64,000 nt of DNA from Erythrobacter sp. AP23 (GTDB taxonomy: Bacteria > Pseudomonadota > Alphaproteobacteria > Sphingomonadales > Sphingomonadaceae): NCBI RefSeq assembly GCF_001542855.1, contig NZ_LNBY01000001.1, positions 806,001 through 870,000 of the forward strand. Reading direction: 5' to 3'. Below, in pieces: positions 9,728-19,667 of this stretch. Every line of letters starts with the position of its first letter. Within the stretch, counting starts at the first letter, position 1. The notes below the pieces were generated by a model. The model ran no database searches and was not told the DNA's origin. It was given only the letters and a program-made list of their open reading frames with translations. Both the position numbers and the translations under genes were made by a program.

Positions 9728-10551
9728 GATGCCGCCTCACGGATTTCGGCAAGCCGCTCGACTGCGCGGATGATCGTCGGCCCGCCGCAATAGAGCAGGC
9801 CGGTGTCGAAATGCTCGCGGCGCATATCGGGCAAGGCGTCCAGCACCGGATGGCGCTGGCCCGTCTGACTTCCGGCGACGAGGAGGACCCGCGGCGGCGC
9901 GGCGACCACGTCTTCCAGCGCGACATAATCGGCCTGCGAAAGCCCGCGAGAGGGAGCGACGTTCTCGAATCCGGTCCGCGCGAGAAGATCGCTCACCAGC
10001 GCCTGTTCGCCCGCCACGATCCCGCCCGGTTGCCAGAGCAGCACCTCGATCCGCTCGTCACCGGCAGGCCGCGCCTCGGCAAGCGCTTCTTCGACCGTGT
10101 CGACCAGCCGCTCGCCCGCAGCCGGATCCCCCGCAAGCGATGCGAGATCGCGGACCTGCTGCATGCTTGCCGCAACATCTCCCGCTATACCGAATGTGAC
10201 CACCTCGATCCCCAGATCGGCGAAGGCCGCACGCGTGGCGGGCGCGAGGAAGCCGCCCGCCACGACCACATCGGGATCGAGCGCGAGCACTTCCTCCACC
10301 GTGCCTCCGGTCGCCGGGAAACGCGCGGCGGTGGCCATGTCCATCGAGCTGGAGCGCGGATCCTTGCTGTAATGCGAGATCGCCAGCAGCTGTCCAGGCG
10401 CCGTGACCTCGGCGAGCACCGCGTCGCTGCAGGGATTGAGACTGACGATGGTCGGCCGCTCGCCCCCGCCCCCTTCGCCGCCGACCCGCGCCGGTCCCTC
10501 GCCCGCGCAGCCGGCGAGCAGCAGGAGCAACGCGGACATCAGGGGTTTCAC
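9724..10551 (-). CDS. btuF: Cobalamin-binding periplasmic protein (lipoprotein)
   Basis: 275 aa. It begins MKPLMSALLLLLAGCAG with lipobox LAGC, so it is probably lipid-anchored facing the periplasm. The BtuF/TroA-like fold is indicated by IVSLNPCSDAVLAEV, LLAISHYSKDP, VEEVLALDPDVVVAG and the C-terminal hydrophobic strands. It would capture B12 released by BtuB and pass it to BtuCD. The start is GTG 10551, overlapping the btuB stop by four bases. Confidence 0.9.
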   Translation of the reverse strand: MKPLMSALLLLLAGCAGEGPARVGGEGGGGERPTIVSLNPCSDAVLAEVTAPGQLLAISHYSKDPRSSSMDMATAARFPATGGTVEEVLALDPDVVVAGGFLAPATRAAFADLGIEVVTFGIAGDVAASMQQVRDLASLAGDPAAGERLVDTVEEALAEARPAGDERIEVLLWQPGGIVAGEQALVSDLLARTGFENVAPSRGLSQADYVALEDVVAAPPRVLLVAGSQTGQRHPVLDALPDMRREHFDTGLLYCGGPTIIRAVERLAEIREAAS

Positions 10552-12440
10552 ATCCGTGCCCTCACGCCGAGGAAGGCGCCGCGACCGGGCGAATTATAGC
10601 CCGCGACGCTCTGGTAATCGCTGTCGAACACATTCTCGACGCGACCGTAGATCTCGACCGCTTCGGAAAGCGGCATGGCGGCGCGCAGGTCGAACACTTC
10701 GTAGCCGTCGAGCCGGGTCGTATTGGCCGCATTGTCGAAGCTCGCCCCGACCAGCCGCAGATCGGCACCGAGCTTGAGGCCGAACGGAGCCTCGTAATCG
10801 GCGAACAGCGTGGCGAGATGCTTCGCCCGGCGTGCGAGTTGCAGGCCGGTGGTGCGGTCTTCCGCATCGACATAGCTGTAGACGCCCGACAGGCGCAGAC
10901 CCTCTGCAATGGCAAAGCCAGCTTCGGCCTCGATCCCCTGCGCGCGCGCAGGGGCCGTGTTGTCGTAGGTCCCGAAGGGGCGGTTGGTGCAGATGCCGCC
11001 CGTCACGCCGAAGCAGGAGACGAAGCCGATCAAATCCTCGCTATCGCGGCGAAAGGCGGTCAGCGCGAGATGCGTGCCGCGCCCCCGCTCGCCCTTCTCA
11101 ACGCCGAGGTCGAAGCTGGTGCTTTCCTCGGGCTGCAGCGCCGTATTGCCGAAATTGGACAGCAGCTGGAACAGCGTCGGCGCCTTGAACCCTTCGCCCA
11201 GGCTCGCGCGCACGCGCCAGTCGCTGCCGAAGCCGTAGGAGATGTCGGCGCCGTAGCTTGCATTGCTGCCGAACAGCGAGTGGTCGTCGACGCGCGATCC
11301 GACATGCGCGGCGAAGCGGCCCATGACGAAGCCGAGCTGGACATAGGCGCCGAAGATGTCGGCCTCGCCATCGGGGCTGAAGCTGGCCGAATAGTCGGTC
11401 CATTCCTTGTCCGCCCCGAAGGCGACGGTGACCGGGCCGATCGCGCGATATTCGCCGCGCAGGCTGACGCGTTCGGAATGGCCGTCGGAAGCGAAGGAGG
11501 TGGAGCCGGTGGCATCGAGATTGTCGCGCGCAGTGTCCGACAGGCTGTAGGAACCCCGCAGCGTCAGATCGTTGCCGTACCAGGCGAAACCGACATCGCC
11601 CCAATGGCGGCGCGTTTCCTGCGTGTCGAGCGTATCGGCAAAGGCGAAAGTAGGCGGCGGGAAGCCGTCGAGATCGAGATCGCCCTCGCTCCAGTTGGCA
11701 TGGGCGAAGAGTTCGAGATTGCTGGTCACGTCGACGAAGAGCTGGCCGCCCAGCGCGAGCTGCTCGAACCCGTCGCGCTCGGTGCCCGAAGCGGCGGTGG
11801 AGAAGCCGTCGGTCCGGTACCAGGAACCGGTAAGCCCGGCATAATATCCCTCACCGCTCACGCCGCCCGCCGCGCTGGTGAACAGCGTGTCGCGCGACCC
11901 GTATTCGACATTGCCGGCAAAGCCGGTTTCGCCGCGGGTGGAGATGTCGATCACCCCGCCGATCGCGTCCGAGCCCCAGATCGTGCTGTTCGACCCGCGC
12001 AGGATGTCGAATTTGGATGCGGTGCCGAGCAGCAGGTTGCCGAAATCGAACCCGCCACCGGGCGCTGCCGGATCGGCCACGCGCACACCGTCGACCAGCA
12101 CCAGGAGCTGTTCCGAATTGGCGCCGCGCAGGTTCACCCCGGTGAAGCCGCCGACCCCGCCGTTGCGGCTGAGCGACAGGCCGGGCGTGCGGCGCAGCAA
12201 GCGCGCGGGATCGGCACCCTGGATGCTGTCGATCTCCTCGCGATCGACGATCGTCACGGCCTGGCCCGTAGTGACGATCGCAGTGCCCAGCCCGTTGGCG
12301 GTCACGGTGATCGTCGGCTCGCGATAATCGGCAATGACGATTTCGGTGTCGTCTGGGGTCGCTTCCCGAGTGGTCGCATCCTGCGCCTGGACGGCGGACG
12401 GAAACAGGGAAACGGATAGAAAAAGCAGATATTTACGCAC
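10548..12440 (-). CDS. btuB: TonB-dependent outer membrane cobalamin receptor
   Basis: 630-aa outer membrane receptor for B12, energised by TonB. A signal peptide (about residues 1-19, ending AVQAQ) is followed by a TonB-box-like PTITVTANG, a plug domain (VDREEIDSIQGADPARLLRRTPGLS, RGANSEQLLVLVDGVRV) and a long beta-barrel. It ends in Arg-Ala-Arg-Met rather than the usual aromatic residue. GTG 12440 is chosen because GGAGG lies five bases before it; an ATG further upstream would place the Shine-Dalgarno inside the gene. First gene of btuBFCD, under a cobalamin riboswitch. Confidence 0.93.
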   Translation of the reverse strand: MRKYLLFLSVSLFPSAVQAQDATTREATPDDTEIVIADYREPTITVTANGLGTAIVTTGQAVTIVDREEIDSIQGADPARLLRRTPGLSLSRNGGVGGFTGVNLRGANSEQLLVLVDGVRVADPAAPGGGFDFGNLLLGTASKFDILRGSNSTIWGSDAIGGVIDISTRGETGFAGNVEYGSRDTLFTSAAGGVSGEGYYAGLTGSWYRTDGFSTAASGTERDGFEQLALGGQLFVDVTSNLELFAHANWSEGDLDLDGFPPPTFAFADTLDTQETRRHWGDVGFAWYGNDLTLRGSYSLSDTARDNLDATGSTSFASDGHSERVSLRGEYRAIGPVTVAFGADKEWTDYSASFSPDGEADIFGAYVQLGFVMGRFAAHVGSRVDDHSLFGSNASYGADISYGFGSDWRVRASLGEGFKAPTLFQLLSNFGNTALQPEESTSFDLGVEKGERGRGTHLALTAFRRDSEDLIGFVSCFGVTGGICTNRPFGTYDNTAPARAQGIEAEAGFAIAEGLRLSGVYSYVDAEDRTTGLQLARRAKHLATLFADYEAPFGLKLGADLRLVGASFDNAANTTRLDGYEVFDLRAAMPLSEAVEIYGRVENVFDSDYQSVAGYNSPGRGAFLGVRARM

Positions 12441-12444
12441 AAAA

Positions 12445-12501
12445 CCTCCCATCATGGACGAAATGCCGCCCATGACGGGAAGGTGCGGGATTGCGCCTTC
12501 C
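12445..12501 (-). promoter_or_regulatory. Expression platform of the B12 riboswitch
   Basis: On the minus strand the btuB Shine-Dalgarno segment (12445-12456, CATGATGGGAGG) can pair with 12471-12483 (CCTTCCCGTCATG) through about 12 pairs with one bulge. The same CCTTCC can instead pair with GGAAGG upstream in the hairpin 12478-12501. The two foldings exclude each other, as expected for a switch that hides the ribosome binding site. Inferred from pairing by eye. Confidence 0.6.
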
Positions 12502-12543
12502 GCGTTTGCCATCGGTACACCCCGCCCGTGGCCGAACGACGGT

Positions 12544-12735
12544 CAAAGGCAGGTCTCCTGGCTCCCGGATCGACGCTGTCCCGCCGCCTTCCCGGACCTT
12601 GCAGGCCCAGTGGCATGTGGCGGGATCGCTCCCCGGTCACAGTTGCGGGGGCAGCGGAGGATTTCCCTGTCCGCCTCGCGGCGGCCTCGGGGCACCTCCT
12701 TCCCTCTTAGGGCCTGCATGAACAGGCCAACCCGT
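12544..12735 (-). ncRNA. Cobalamin riboswitch aptamer
   Basis: The minus strand contains the hallmark elements in order: GGAGGTGCC, CTGCCCCCGCAACTGTGA (12637 region), the B12-box GCCACTGGGCCTGC (12601-12614), GGGAAGGCGGCGGG, and GGGAGCCAGGAGACCTGCCT near the 3' end. It lies about 100 bases upstream of btuB in the same direction. In this class, adenosylcobalamin binding turns off downstream uptake genes. Confidence 0.93.
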
Positions 12736-12907
12736 GACACGAGCGCCCGATTAGCCCGCGATGCCGCAATGCACAAGATGGGTCTTCGTTAAACATTGCA
12801 GTGCTATGGGCCGGCCTGCCAGAGTCCCGAAAAGGGATGGTGGCCCCATGCGCCTGTCGGCCAGGCGGCGAATGGGCTAGAATGCAGCGCCGATGGAAGG
12901 AAGCTTA

Positions 12908-13990
12908 GTGACCAGAAGGACGGCGGGATCCGGGCAGGCGAGACGCGCACGCGGCGCGCCGTCGGCAGGGTCGCGCCGCCGCAAATCCCGCCCGACCGAT
13001 CGGCGGCAATGGGCGGCGCGCGGCGCGATTCTCGCGGCGGCGATTGCGCTTCCGACCGCTGCGGCGCAAGGCGAATGGTCCGAATTCAAGCTGGCCCTGG
13101 GCTTGGAAGACGAACGCGTTGCCCTTACCGCCATGCCCTTCGAGACGCCGGGCGAAAGCTTTCCCGGCTCGGCCTTCTATTATCTCGAAGATGCCCCGCG
13201 GCTCGCCACCGATCTGGCCGATCTGCGCGAGAGCGAAGGCACGCTGGAAACGGTAGAATTCGCCGAGAGCCATGGCGCGGGCGCGGCAGCGCAGGCGTTT
13301 CGCCAGGCCGGAAGCGGGCTCGACAAGGCGCGCGCGCTGCAATGCCTGTCGATGGCGGTCTATTACGAAGCTGCGAGCGAGAGTTACGCCGGCCAGCAGG
13401 CAGTCGCGCAGGTCGTGCTCAACCGCGTGGCGCATCCCGCCTATCCGGCAAGCATCTGCGGGGTCGTGTTCCAGGGATCGGAGCGGACCACCGGCTGTCA
13501 GTTCAGCTTTACTTGCGACGGGTCAATGCGGCGCACCCCGTCGCGTAGGGCCTGGGCCGCGGCGCAATCGGTCGCGCTCGCCGCGCTGGCGGGCGAGGTC
13601 TACGCACCCATTGGCCTCGCAACGCATTACCACACCAATTACGTGAACCCCTATTGGGCTGCGAGCCTCGATTTCATCGGCGCGATCGGCGCGCATCGCT
13701 TCTACCGCTGGAAGGGAGGCGCGGGAACGGCCGGGGCGTTCACCGACACCTATGCCGGCGGCGAGCCGCTCGCCGGGCCCAATATCCGCCGTGCCCAGGC
13801 CGAAGTTCCGGGGCCGGTACGTGCCGCCGCGCCCCCTTCGAATGCGGCAATCGCGGTCGGATCCAGCACCCAGGCCCCGGTCGGCGCGAGCGCTTCCGCA
13901 CCGGACACGGACAATCTGCCGCAATCGGGCAGTGTCCGGGAAGAATATGCCAATTCCGGCAGGTGGATCGCCGAGCCGGGCAAGCGGTGA
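12908..13990 (+). CDS. Cell wall hydrolase, SleB-type (Hydrolase_2)
   Basis: About 360 aa. A basic N-terminus (RARGAPSAGSRRRKSRPTDRRQ) precedes a hydrophobic segment ending in AAAQ that may be a signal anchor. The SleB-like catalytic domain is at the centre: ALQCLSMAVYYEAASESYAG, with the conserved Glu, then QAVAQVVLNRVAHPAYPASICGVVFQGSE and CQFSFTCDG. The family are lytic transglycosylase-like peptidoglycan hydrolases. The C-terminal 80 residues are low-complexity. GTG 12908 is preferred because GGAAGGAAG lies just upstream; ATG 12893 is the longer alternative. Confidence 0.85.
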   Translation: MTRRTAGSGQARRARGAPSAGSRRRKSRPTDRRQWAARGAILAAAIALPTAAAQGEWSEFKLALGLEDERVALTAMPFETPGESFPGSAFYYLEDAPRLATDLADLRESEGTLETVEFAESHGAGAAAQAFRQAGSGLDKARALQCLSMAVYYEAASESYAGQQAVAQVVLNRVAHPAYPASICGVVFQGSERTTGCQFSFTCDGSMRRTPSRRAWAAAQSVALAALAGEVYAPIGLATHYHTNYVNPYWAASLDFIGAIGAHRFYRWKGGAGTAGAFTDTYAGGEPLAGPNIRRAQAEVPGPVRAAAPPSNAAIAVGSSTQAPVGASASAPDTDNLPQSGSVREEYANSGRWIAEPGKR

Positions 13991-14107
13991 TCCTCGCGTT
14001 CAAGGGGACGATTTCTTTACTTTCTCACAACCATGTCGCGGAAGAGATGCTTAGTCCGGACCCGCTAGGTGAAGATCGTCGCACACGAGCTTCACGAGGT
14101 CAGAAGC

Positions 14108-14449
14108 ATGCCCCTCCATTTCGCCGCCGCCCGTTCAACCGCGCATTCGCCGATCGCCCGCGCGCTGGCGCGGAAGGCGCATGCCCGCGCGGCCAACGAC
14201 AATGGCGATGCCGTGCAGATGCAGGCCGCGGCCTCGAGTTTCGACAACACGATGCGCGCGGCACTGCGACATTTCGCGGAACATGGCCTCGGTGCGGCTC
14301 GGGCGGCGCGGCAACAGGCGGAACAGGCGCATTTCACCGGTGATCGCGAAGGATATCGCTGGTGGCTCGGCGTGTGCCGCACGCTCGACCGGCGGCTTGC
14401 AGGCCAGCTCGAGGACAGGATCGCCATCGAGACGTTCCTGGCCCGCTAA
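14108..14449 (+). CDS. Small hypothetical protein
   Basis: 113 aa, Ala- and Arg-rich, probably all-helical and cytoplasmic (no signal peptide or membrane segment). Distinctive parts are HARAANDNGDAVQMQAAASS and GYRWWLGVCRTLDRRLAGQL. ATG 14108 has GAGGTCAG about nine bases upstream; GTG 14069 would add 13 residues. I do not recognise the family and neighbours give no clear functional hint. Confidence 0.6.
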   Translation: MPLHFAAARSTAHSPIARALARKAHARAANDNGDAVQMQAAASSFDNTMRAALRHFAEHGLGAARAARQQAEQAHFTGDREGYRWWLGVCRTLDRRLAGQLEDRIAIETFLAR

Positions 14450-14532
14450 GGCAGGGGGCTACGGCCGACCTGCTATTCTTTCGGAGCGCCCCGTTAACCA
14501 ATCGATGATCGATCCGATCTATTGTTGCGCGT

Positions 14533-16506
14533 ATGGACGGACGGAATAAGTCCCTGCGATGGAAACAATTTTTTGCGTGCGAGGCCGCGGCGGACCCGCT
14601 CAGCGAAAAAGCGCATACCGCGCTCGTCGGTTCACTATATCGTCGCCGGGCAGCGTTGGGGATCGGTGCGGTAACCTGTGCTCTCGCGAGCGCTGCGGTC
14701 GCCTTCATTTCGGACATCGTGCTGCTCTATGCGTTGACATCGCTGCTCAGCGTAATCGCCGTTTTCCGCATCCTCAATGCAAGCCGAGCGGCGGAAGGGC
14801 CCGAGGATGTCAGCCCGGTCAAGCTGGAATTGACCTATAGGCTCGGCGCATTCGCGTTCAGTCTCGTCCTCGGTCTCATCGCCGCCTCCGCCGTGGCGCT
14901 CGAGATCGATCCCATGGCGCAGGTCCTGATTATCTCGAATGCGATCGGCTATGGTATCGGCATCTGCGCCCACAATGCGGCGCGCCCCACGATCGCTTTC
15001 GGCCAGCTCACATTGGTGTGTTCGCCGATCGTGATCGCCGCTCTTTTCGAAGGGTCGGTCGCCGCCGCCTTCCTCGCGCTGACGATCGCCCTCCTCTTCC
15101 CCGCGATGTACTCGATCGTTTCTTCAATCTTCCGCGCCTTGCGCGATTCGCTGCAGGCCGCCGACCGCAGCGCCGCGCTGGCAGCCGAAATGGAAGTCAT
15201 CGCAATGACCGATCCTGTTACCGGTCTTGCCAACCGGCCCGGATTGAACCGTCGCCTGCCCGAAGTGCTGGAGCAGGCCGAAGGGCTTTACCAGATCGCG
15301 CTCTTCTGGCTCGATCTGGACCGGTTCAAGGAAGTCAACGATCTCAAGGGCCACCAGGTCGGCGATGCCGTCCTGACCACGATCGGCCAGCGGCTGTCCA
15401 AGCTCGTCGAGGGGCGCGGCACCGTCGCCCGCTTTGCCGGCGACGAATTCGTGATTGCCGCCGCCGTGGAAAGCCGCCCCGGCGCCTCGCTCCTCGCCAG
15501 CCAGATCCTCGGCGAGGTGCGGCGTGCGATGCGGGTCGAGGGGGAGAGGATCGAGATGGATGCCTCGGTCGGGATCGCGCTGACGCCCGACGACGGCACG
15601 ACAGCCGACGAACTGATGCGCCATGCCGATCTTGCGCTGTTCGAGGCCAAGGCGGTCGGTCGTTCCCAGGTCCGTTTCTTCGACCGGGCGATGACCGCCG
15701 ACCTCAACCAGCGCCGCGAAATCGAAGCCGAACTGCGCCTCGCGCTCACACGTGAAGAGTTGACCGTCCATTACCAGCCGATCATCGATCTCGCGACGGG
15801 CCGCATTCGCTGTTTCGAAGCGCTGGCGCGCTGGACCCACCCGAAGCTCGGCGAGATTCGGCCCGACGTGTTCATTCCGATTGCCGAGGATTGCGGTGCC
15901 ATCGTCTCGCTGGGCAACTGGCTCACCGGCGAAGCGGCGCGGGCCGCGGCAAGCTGGCCGAGCGACGTGCGCGTGGCGGTCAATCTTTCGCCGCTCCAGA
16001 TCCGGGCGCCCGGTTCGGCGCTGGGCATCCTCAGGGCGATCCGCGAAGCGGGTCTGCCGCCCGAACGCCTCGAACTCGAGGTGACCGAAAACCTCTTTCT
16101 CGAAGACAGTCCGCACATCGCACTGTTCATCGAGGAATTGTCTCGGGCAGGCGTGCGTTTCGCGCTCGACGATTTCGGCGCGGGCTATTCCTCGCTCGGC
16201 TATATCAGCCAGTGGCCGTTCTCGAAGATCAAGGTCGATCGCAGCTTCGTCTCGGGCGCGCGCGCCGGGCGCAAGAGCGACGCGATCATCTATGCGGTGG
16301 CGCAGATGGGCCGGACGCTGGGGATCGAGATCGTGGCCGAAGGAATTGAAACGCGCAAGCAGGTCCGGCTGGTTCGTGCGGCGGGATGTACGCTCGGCCA
16401 GGGCTATCATTTCGGCCGCGCGGTCCCGAGCGAGATAGCAGCGCAGTTGCTGGCCGAGGAGCGGACCGCTGGCGCTGCCAGGCAGGCCCGTCTGCGGGCC
16501 GGTTGA
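14533..16506 (+). CDS. Membrane GGDEF-EAL cyclic di-GMP protein
   Basis: 657 aa. About six hydrophobic segments (residues about 35-205) are followed by a GGDEF domain (DPVTGLANRPGLNRR, DLDRFKEVNDLKGHQ) whose signature is AGDEF (302-306), then an EAL domain with EAL at 429-431. Phosphodiesterase residues look intact: VNLSPLQI, EVTENLFLED, DDFGAGYSSLGYI and KVDRSFV. Likely a c-di-GMP phosphodiesterase; the altered first Gly of GGDEF leaves cyclase activity open, and the domain may serve as a GTP sensor. Confidence 0.9.
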   Translation: MDGRNKSLRWKQFFACEAAADPLSEKAHTALVGSLYRRRAALGIGAVTCALASAAVAFISDIVLLYALTSLLSVIAVFRILNASRAAEGPEDVSPVKLELTYRLGAFAFSLVLGLIAASAVALEIDPMAQVLIISNAIGYGIGICAHNAARPTIAFGQLTLVCSPIVIAALFEGSVAAAFLALTIALLFPAMYSIVSSIFRALRDSLQAADRSAALAAEMEVIAMTDPVTGLANRPGLNRRLPEVLEQAEGLYQIALFWLDLDRFKEVNDLKGHQVGDAVLTTIGQRLSKLVEGRGTVARFAGDEFVIAAAVESRPGASLLASQILGEVRRAMRVEGERIEMDASVGIALTPDDGTTADELMRHADLALFEAKAVGRSQVRFFDRAMTADLNQRREIEAELRLALTREELTVHYQPIIDLATGRIRCFEALARWTHPKLGEIRPDVFIPIAEDCGAIVSLGNWLTGEAARAAASWPSDVRVAVNLSPLQIRAPGSALGILRAIREAGLPPERLELEVTENLFLEDSPHIALFIEELSRAGVRFALDDFGAGYSSLGYISQWPFSKIKVDRSFVSGARAGRKSDAIIYAVAQMGRTLGIEIVAEGIETRKQVRLVRAAGCTLGQGYHFGRAVPSEIAAQLLAEERTAGAARQARLRAG

Positions 16507-16590
16507 CGCAGCGCCCCTTGCACCCGGAACCGAATGCCGCACCATGCGTCGATGCGAGGCAAACGTCGAGTTTTCACCTATTTATTGCAA

Positions 16591-16607
16591 TTGCGAACTA
16601 TTTGCAA
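16591..16607 (+). promoter_or_regulatory. Fur-box-like palindrome upstream of mdh
   Basis: TTGCGAA-CTA-TTTGCAA is a 7-3-7 near-perfect palindrome of the TTGCRAA type bound by alphaproteobacterial Fur. It sits about 175 bases before mdh and overlaps a second inverted repeat (GAACTAT 16595-16601 / ATAGTTC 16610-16616). Inferred by pattern only. Confidence 0.5.
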
Positions 16608-16715
16608 AGATAGTTCTTTCCCAGGGTCGATTGCCGGTTGCATTCGTCTGCGCGGCAGCCTAGGCCGCACGCGCAATCGACCGGGTGCCGTGCTTCCTTT
16701 GCGGGACACATGTAG

Positions 16716-18348
<1,633 letters not shown>

Positions 18349-18352
<4 letters not shown>

Positions 18353-19239
18353 GCATCCTCGTAAACAAGAACACCAAGGTCATCACCCAGGGGATGACCG
18401 GCGACACAGGCACCTTCCACACGCAGCAGGCGCTGGCCTACGGCACACAGATGGTCGCTGGCGTGACCCCCGGAAAGGGCGGTACGACGCATATCGGCCT
18501 GCCGGTCTACAACACCGTGTCCGAAGCCAAGGCCGAAACCGGTGCGACCGCTTCTTGCATTTACGTTCCGCCGCCCTTCGCGGCGGATTCGATCCTCGAG
18601 GCGATCGATGCCGAGATGGAACTGATCGTCGCGATCACCGAAGGCATCCCCGTGCTCGACATGGTCCGCGTGAAGCGCGCTTTGGAAGGCTCGAAGTCGC
18701 GCCTGATCGGCCCGAACTGCCCCGGCGTGCTGACCCCCGGCGAATGCAAGATCGGCATCATGCCCGGCAGCATCTTCAAGAAGGGCAGTGTCGGCGTCGT
18801 CTCGCGCTCGGGCACTCTGACCTATGAAGCCGTCCACCAGACCACGCAGGTCGGCCTCGGCCAGACCACCGCGGTCGGCATCGGCGGCGATCCCGTGAAC
18901 GGCACCAATTTCATCGACGTGCTCGACCTCTTCCTCGACGACGAGGACACCAAGTCGATCATCATGATCGGCGAGATCGGTGGCTCGGCGGAAGAAGAAG
19001 CGGCCGAATTTATCAAGCAGGAAGCCGCCAAGGGGCGTTCGAAGCCGACCGTCGGCTTCATCGCCGGCCGCACCGCGCCTCCGGGCCGCCGCATGGGCCA
19101 CGCCGGTGCGATCGTCTCGGGCGGCCAGGGCGGCGCCGACGACAAGATCGCCGCGATGGAGGCTGCGGGCATCCGCGTCTCGCCCTCGCCCAGCGAACTC
19201 GGCACCACGCTCGATGCGATGCTGAAGGAGATGGCGTGA
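18349..19239 (+). CDS. sucD: Succinyl-CoA synthetase, alpha subunit
   Basis: 296 aa. With SucC it converts succinyl-CoA to succinate with formation of ATP or GTP. CoA-binding N-terminal domain ([28 protein letters not shown]), [20 protein letters not shown], and the phospho-acceptor His in [13 protein letters not shown]. No sucC is present anywhere in the window, so the beta subunit must be encoded elsewhere. Confidence 0.96.
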
Positions 19240-19252
19240 CGAAAGACCATGA

Positions 19253-19322
19253 GTCCCAGCGCAGGCTGGGACCTCCCTCGGCCTCTTAGGAGATTGACGG
19301 AGTCCCCACCTTGCGTTGGGGA
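19253..19322. repeat. Bipartite palindromic element, sucD / GIY-YIG junction
   Basis: Hairpin A GTCCCAGC-gcag-GCTGGGAC (19253-19272, perfect) and a degraded hairpin B TCCCCA...TGGGGA (19303-19322), separated by 30 bp. Same architecture as the copy in uvrA. Confidence 0.8.
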
Positions 19323-19340
19323 TCATGTTCGGAGGAACGG

Positions 19341-19625
19341 TTGAAGACTGGTTTCGTCTATATCCTGACGAACCGAAAGGACGGAGTGCTCTATATCGGC
19401 GTAACCAATGACTTGGCGACACGCATCGAGCAGCATTGCTCCGGCGCGGTTTCCAGCTTCACGAAGAAGTATCAGCGTCATCGGCTCGTCTGGCTCGAGC
19501 AGTTCGAGAATATTCATGACGCCCGCGAAGTCGAAAGGCGGATGAAAGCATGGAAGCGCGGATGGAAGATAAGGCGCATAGAAGAGATGAACCCGGATTG
19601 GGACGATCTTGCGCTGCGTCTTTAG
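19341..19625 (+). CDS. Single-domain GIY-YIG nuclease family protein
   Basis: About 94 aa, essentially one GIY-YIG domain: FVYIL (the GIY position, 5-9), YIG (18-20), Arg28 in DLATRIEQH and His32, then EVERRMKAWKRGWKIRRIEEMNPDW with the usual acidic and Asn residues. The family cuts DNA; many such short chromosomal copies have unknown roles. TTG 19341 is chosen because GGAGGA lies at 19331-19336. It is inserted between sucD and sucA and bracketed by palindromic elements (19253-19322 and 19646-19665), which suggests it arrived as, or with, a mobile unit. Confidence 0.82.
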   Translation: MKTGFVYILTNRKDGVLYIGVTNDLATRIEQHCSGAVSSFTKKYQRHRLVWLEQFENIHDAREVERRMKAWKRGWKIRRIEEMNPDWDDLALRL

Positions 19626-19645
19626 GTCGCGCCAACCCGAAGGAG

Positions 19646-19665
19646 GCCCCAGCCTGCGCTGGGGC
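19646..19665. repeat. Palindromic half-element directly before sucA
   Basis: Perfect hairpin GCCCCAGC-ctgc-GCTGGGGC, of the B type found as the second half of bipartite elements. It lies between an AAGGAGG sequence (19640-19646) and the sucA ATG (19668), so it may affect translation initiation. Confidence 0.85.
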
Positions 19666-19667
19666 TC

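Noticed and set aside
8070-12419. Plus-strand open frames opposite btuD, btuC and btuB
   Set aside because: Low-complexity Arg/Ala/Gly translations typical of antisense frames; the minus-strand genes are clear.
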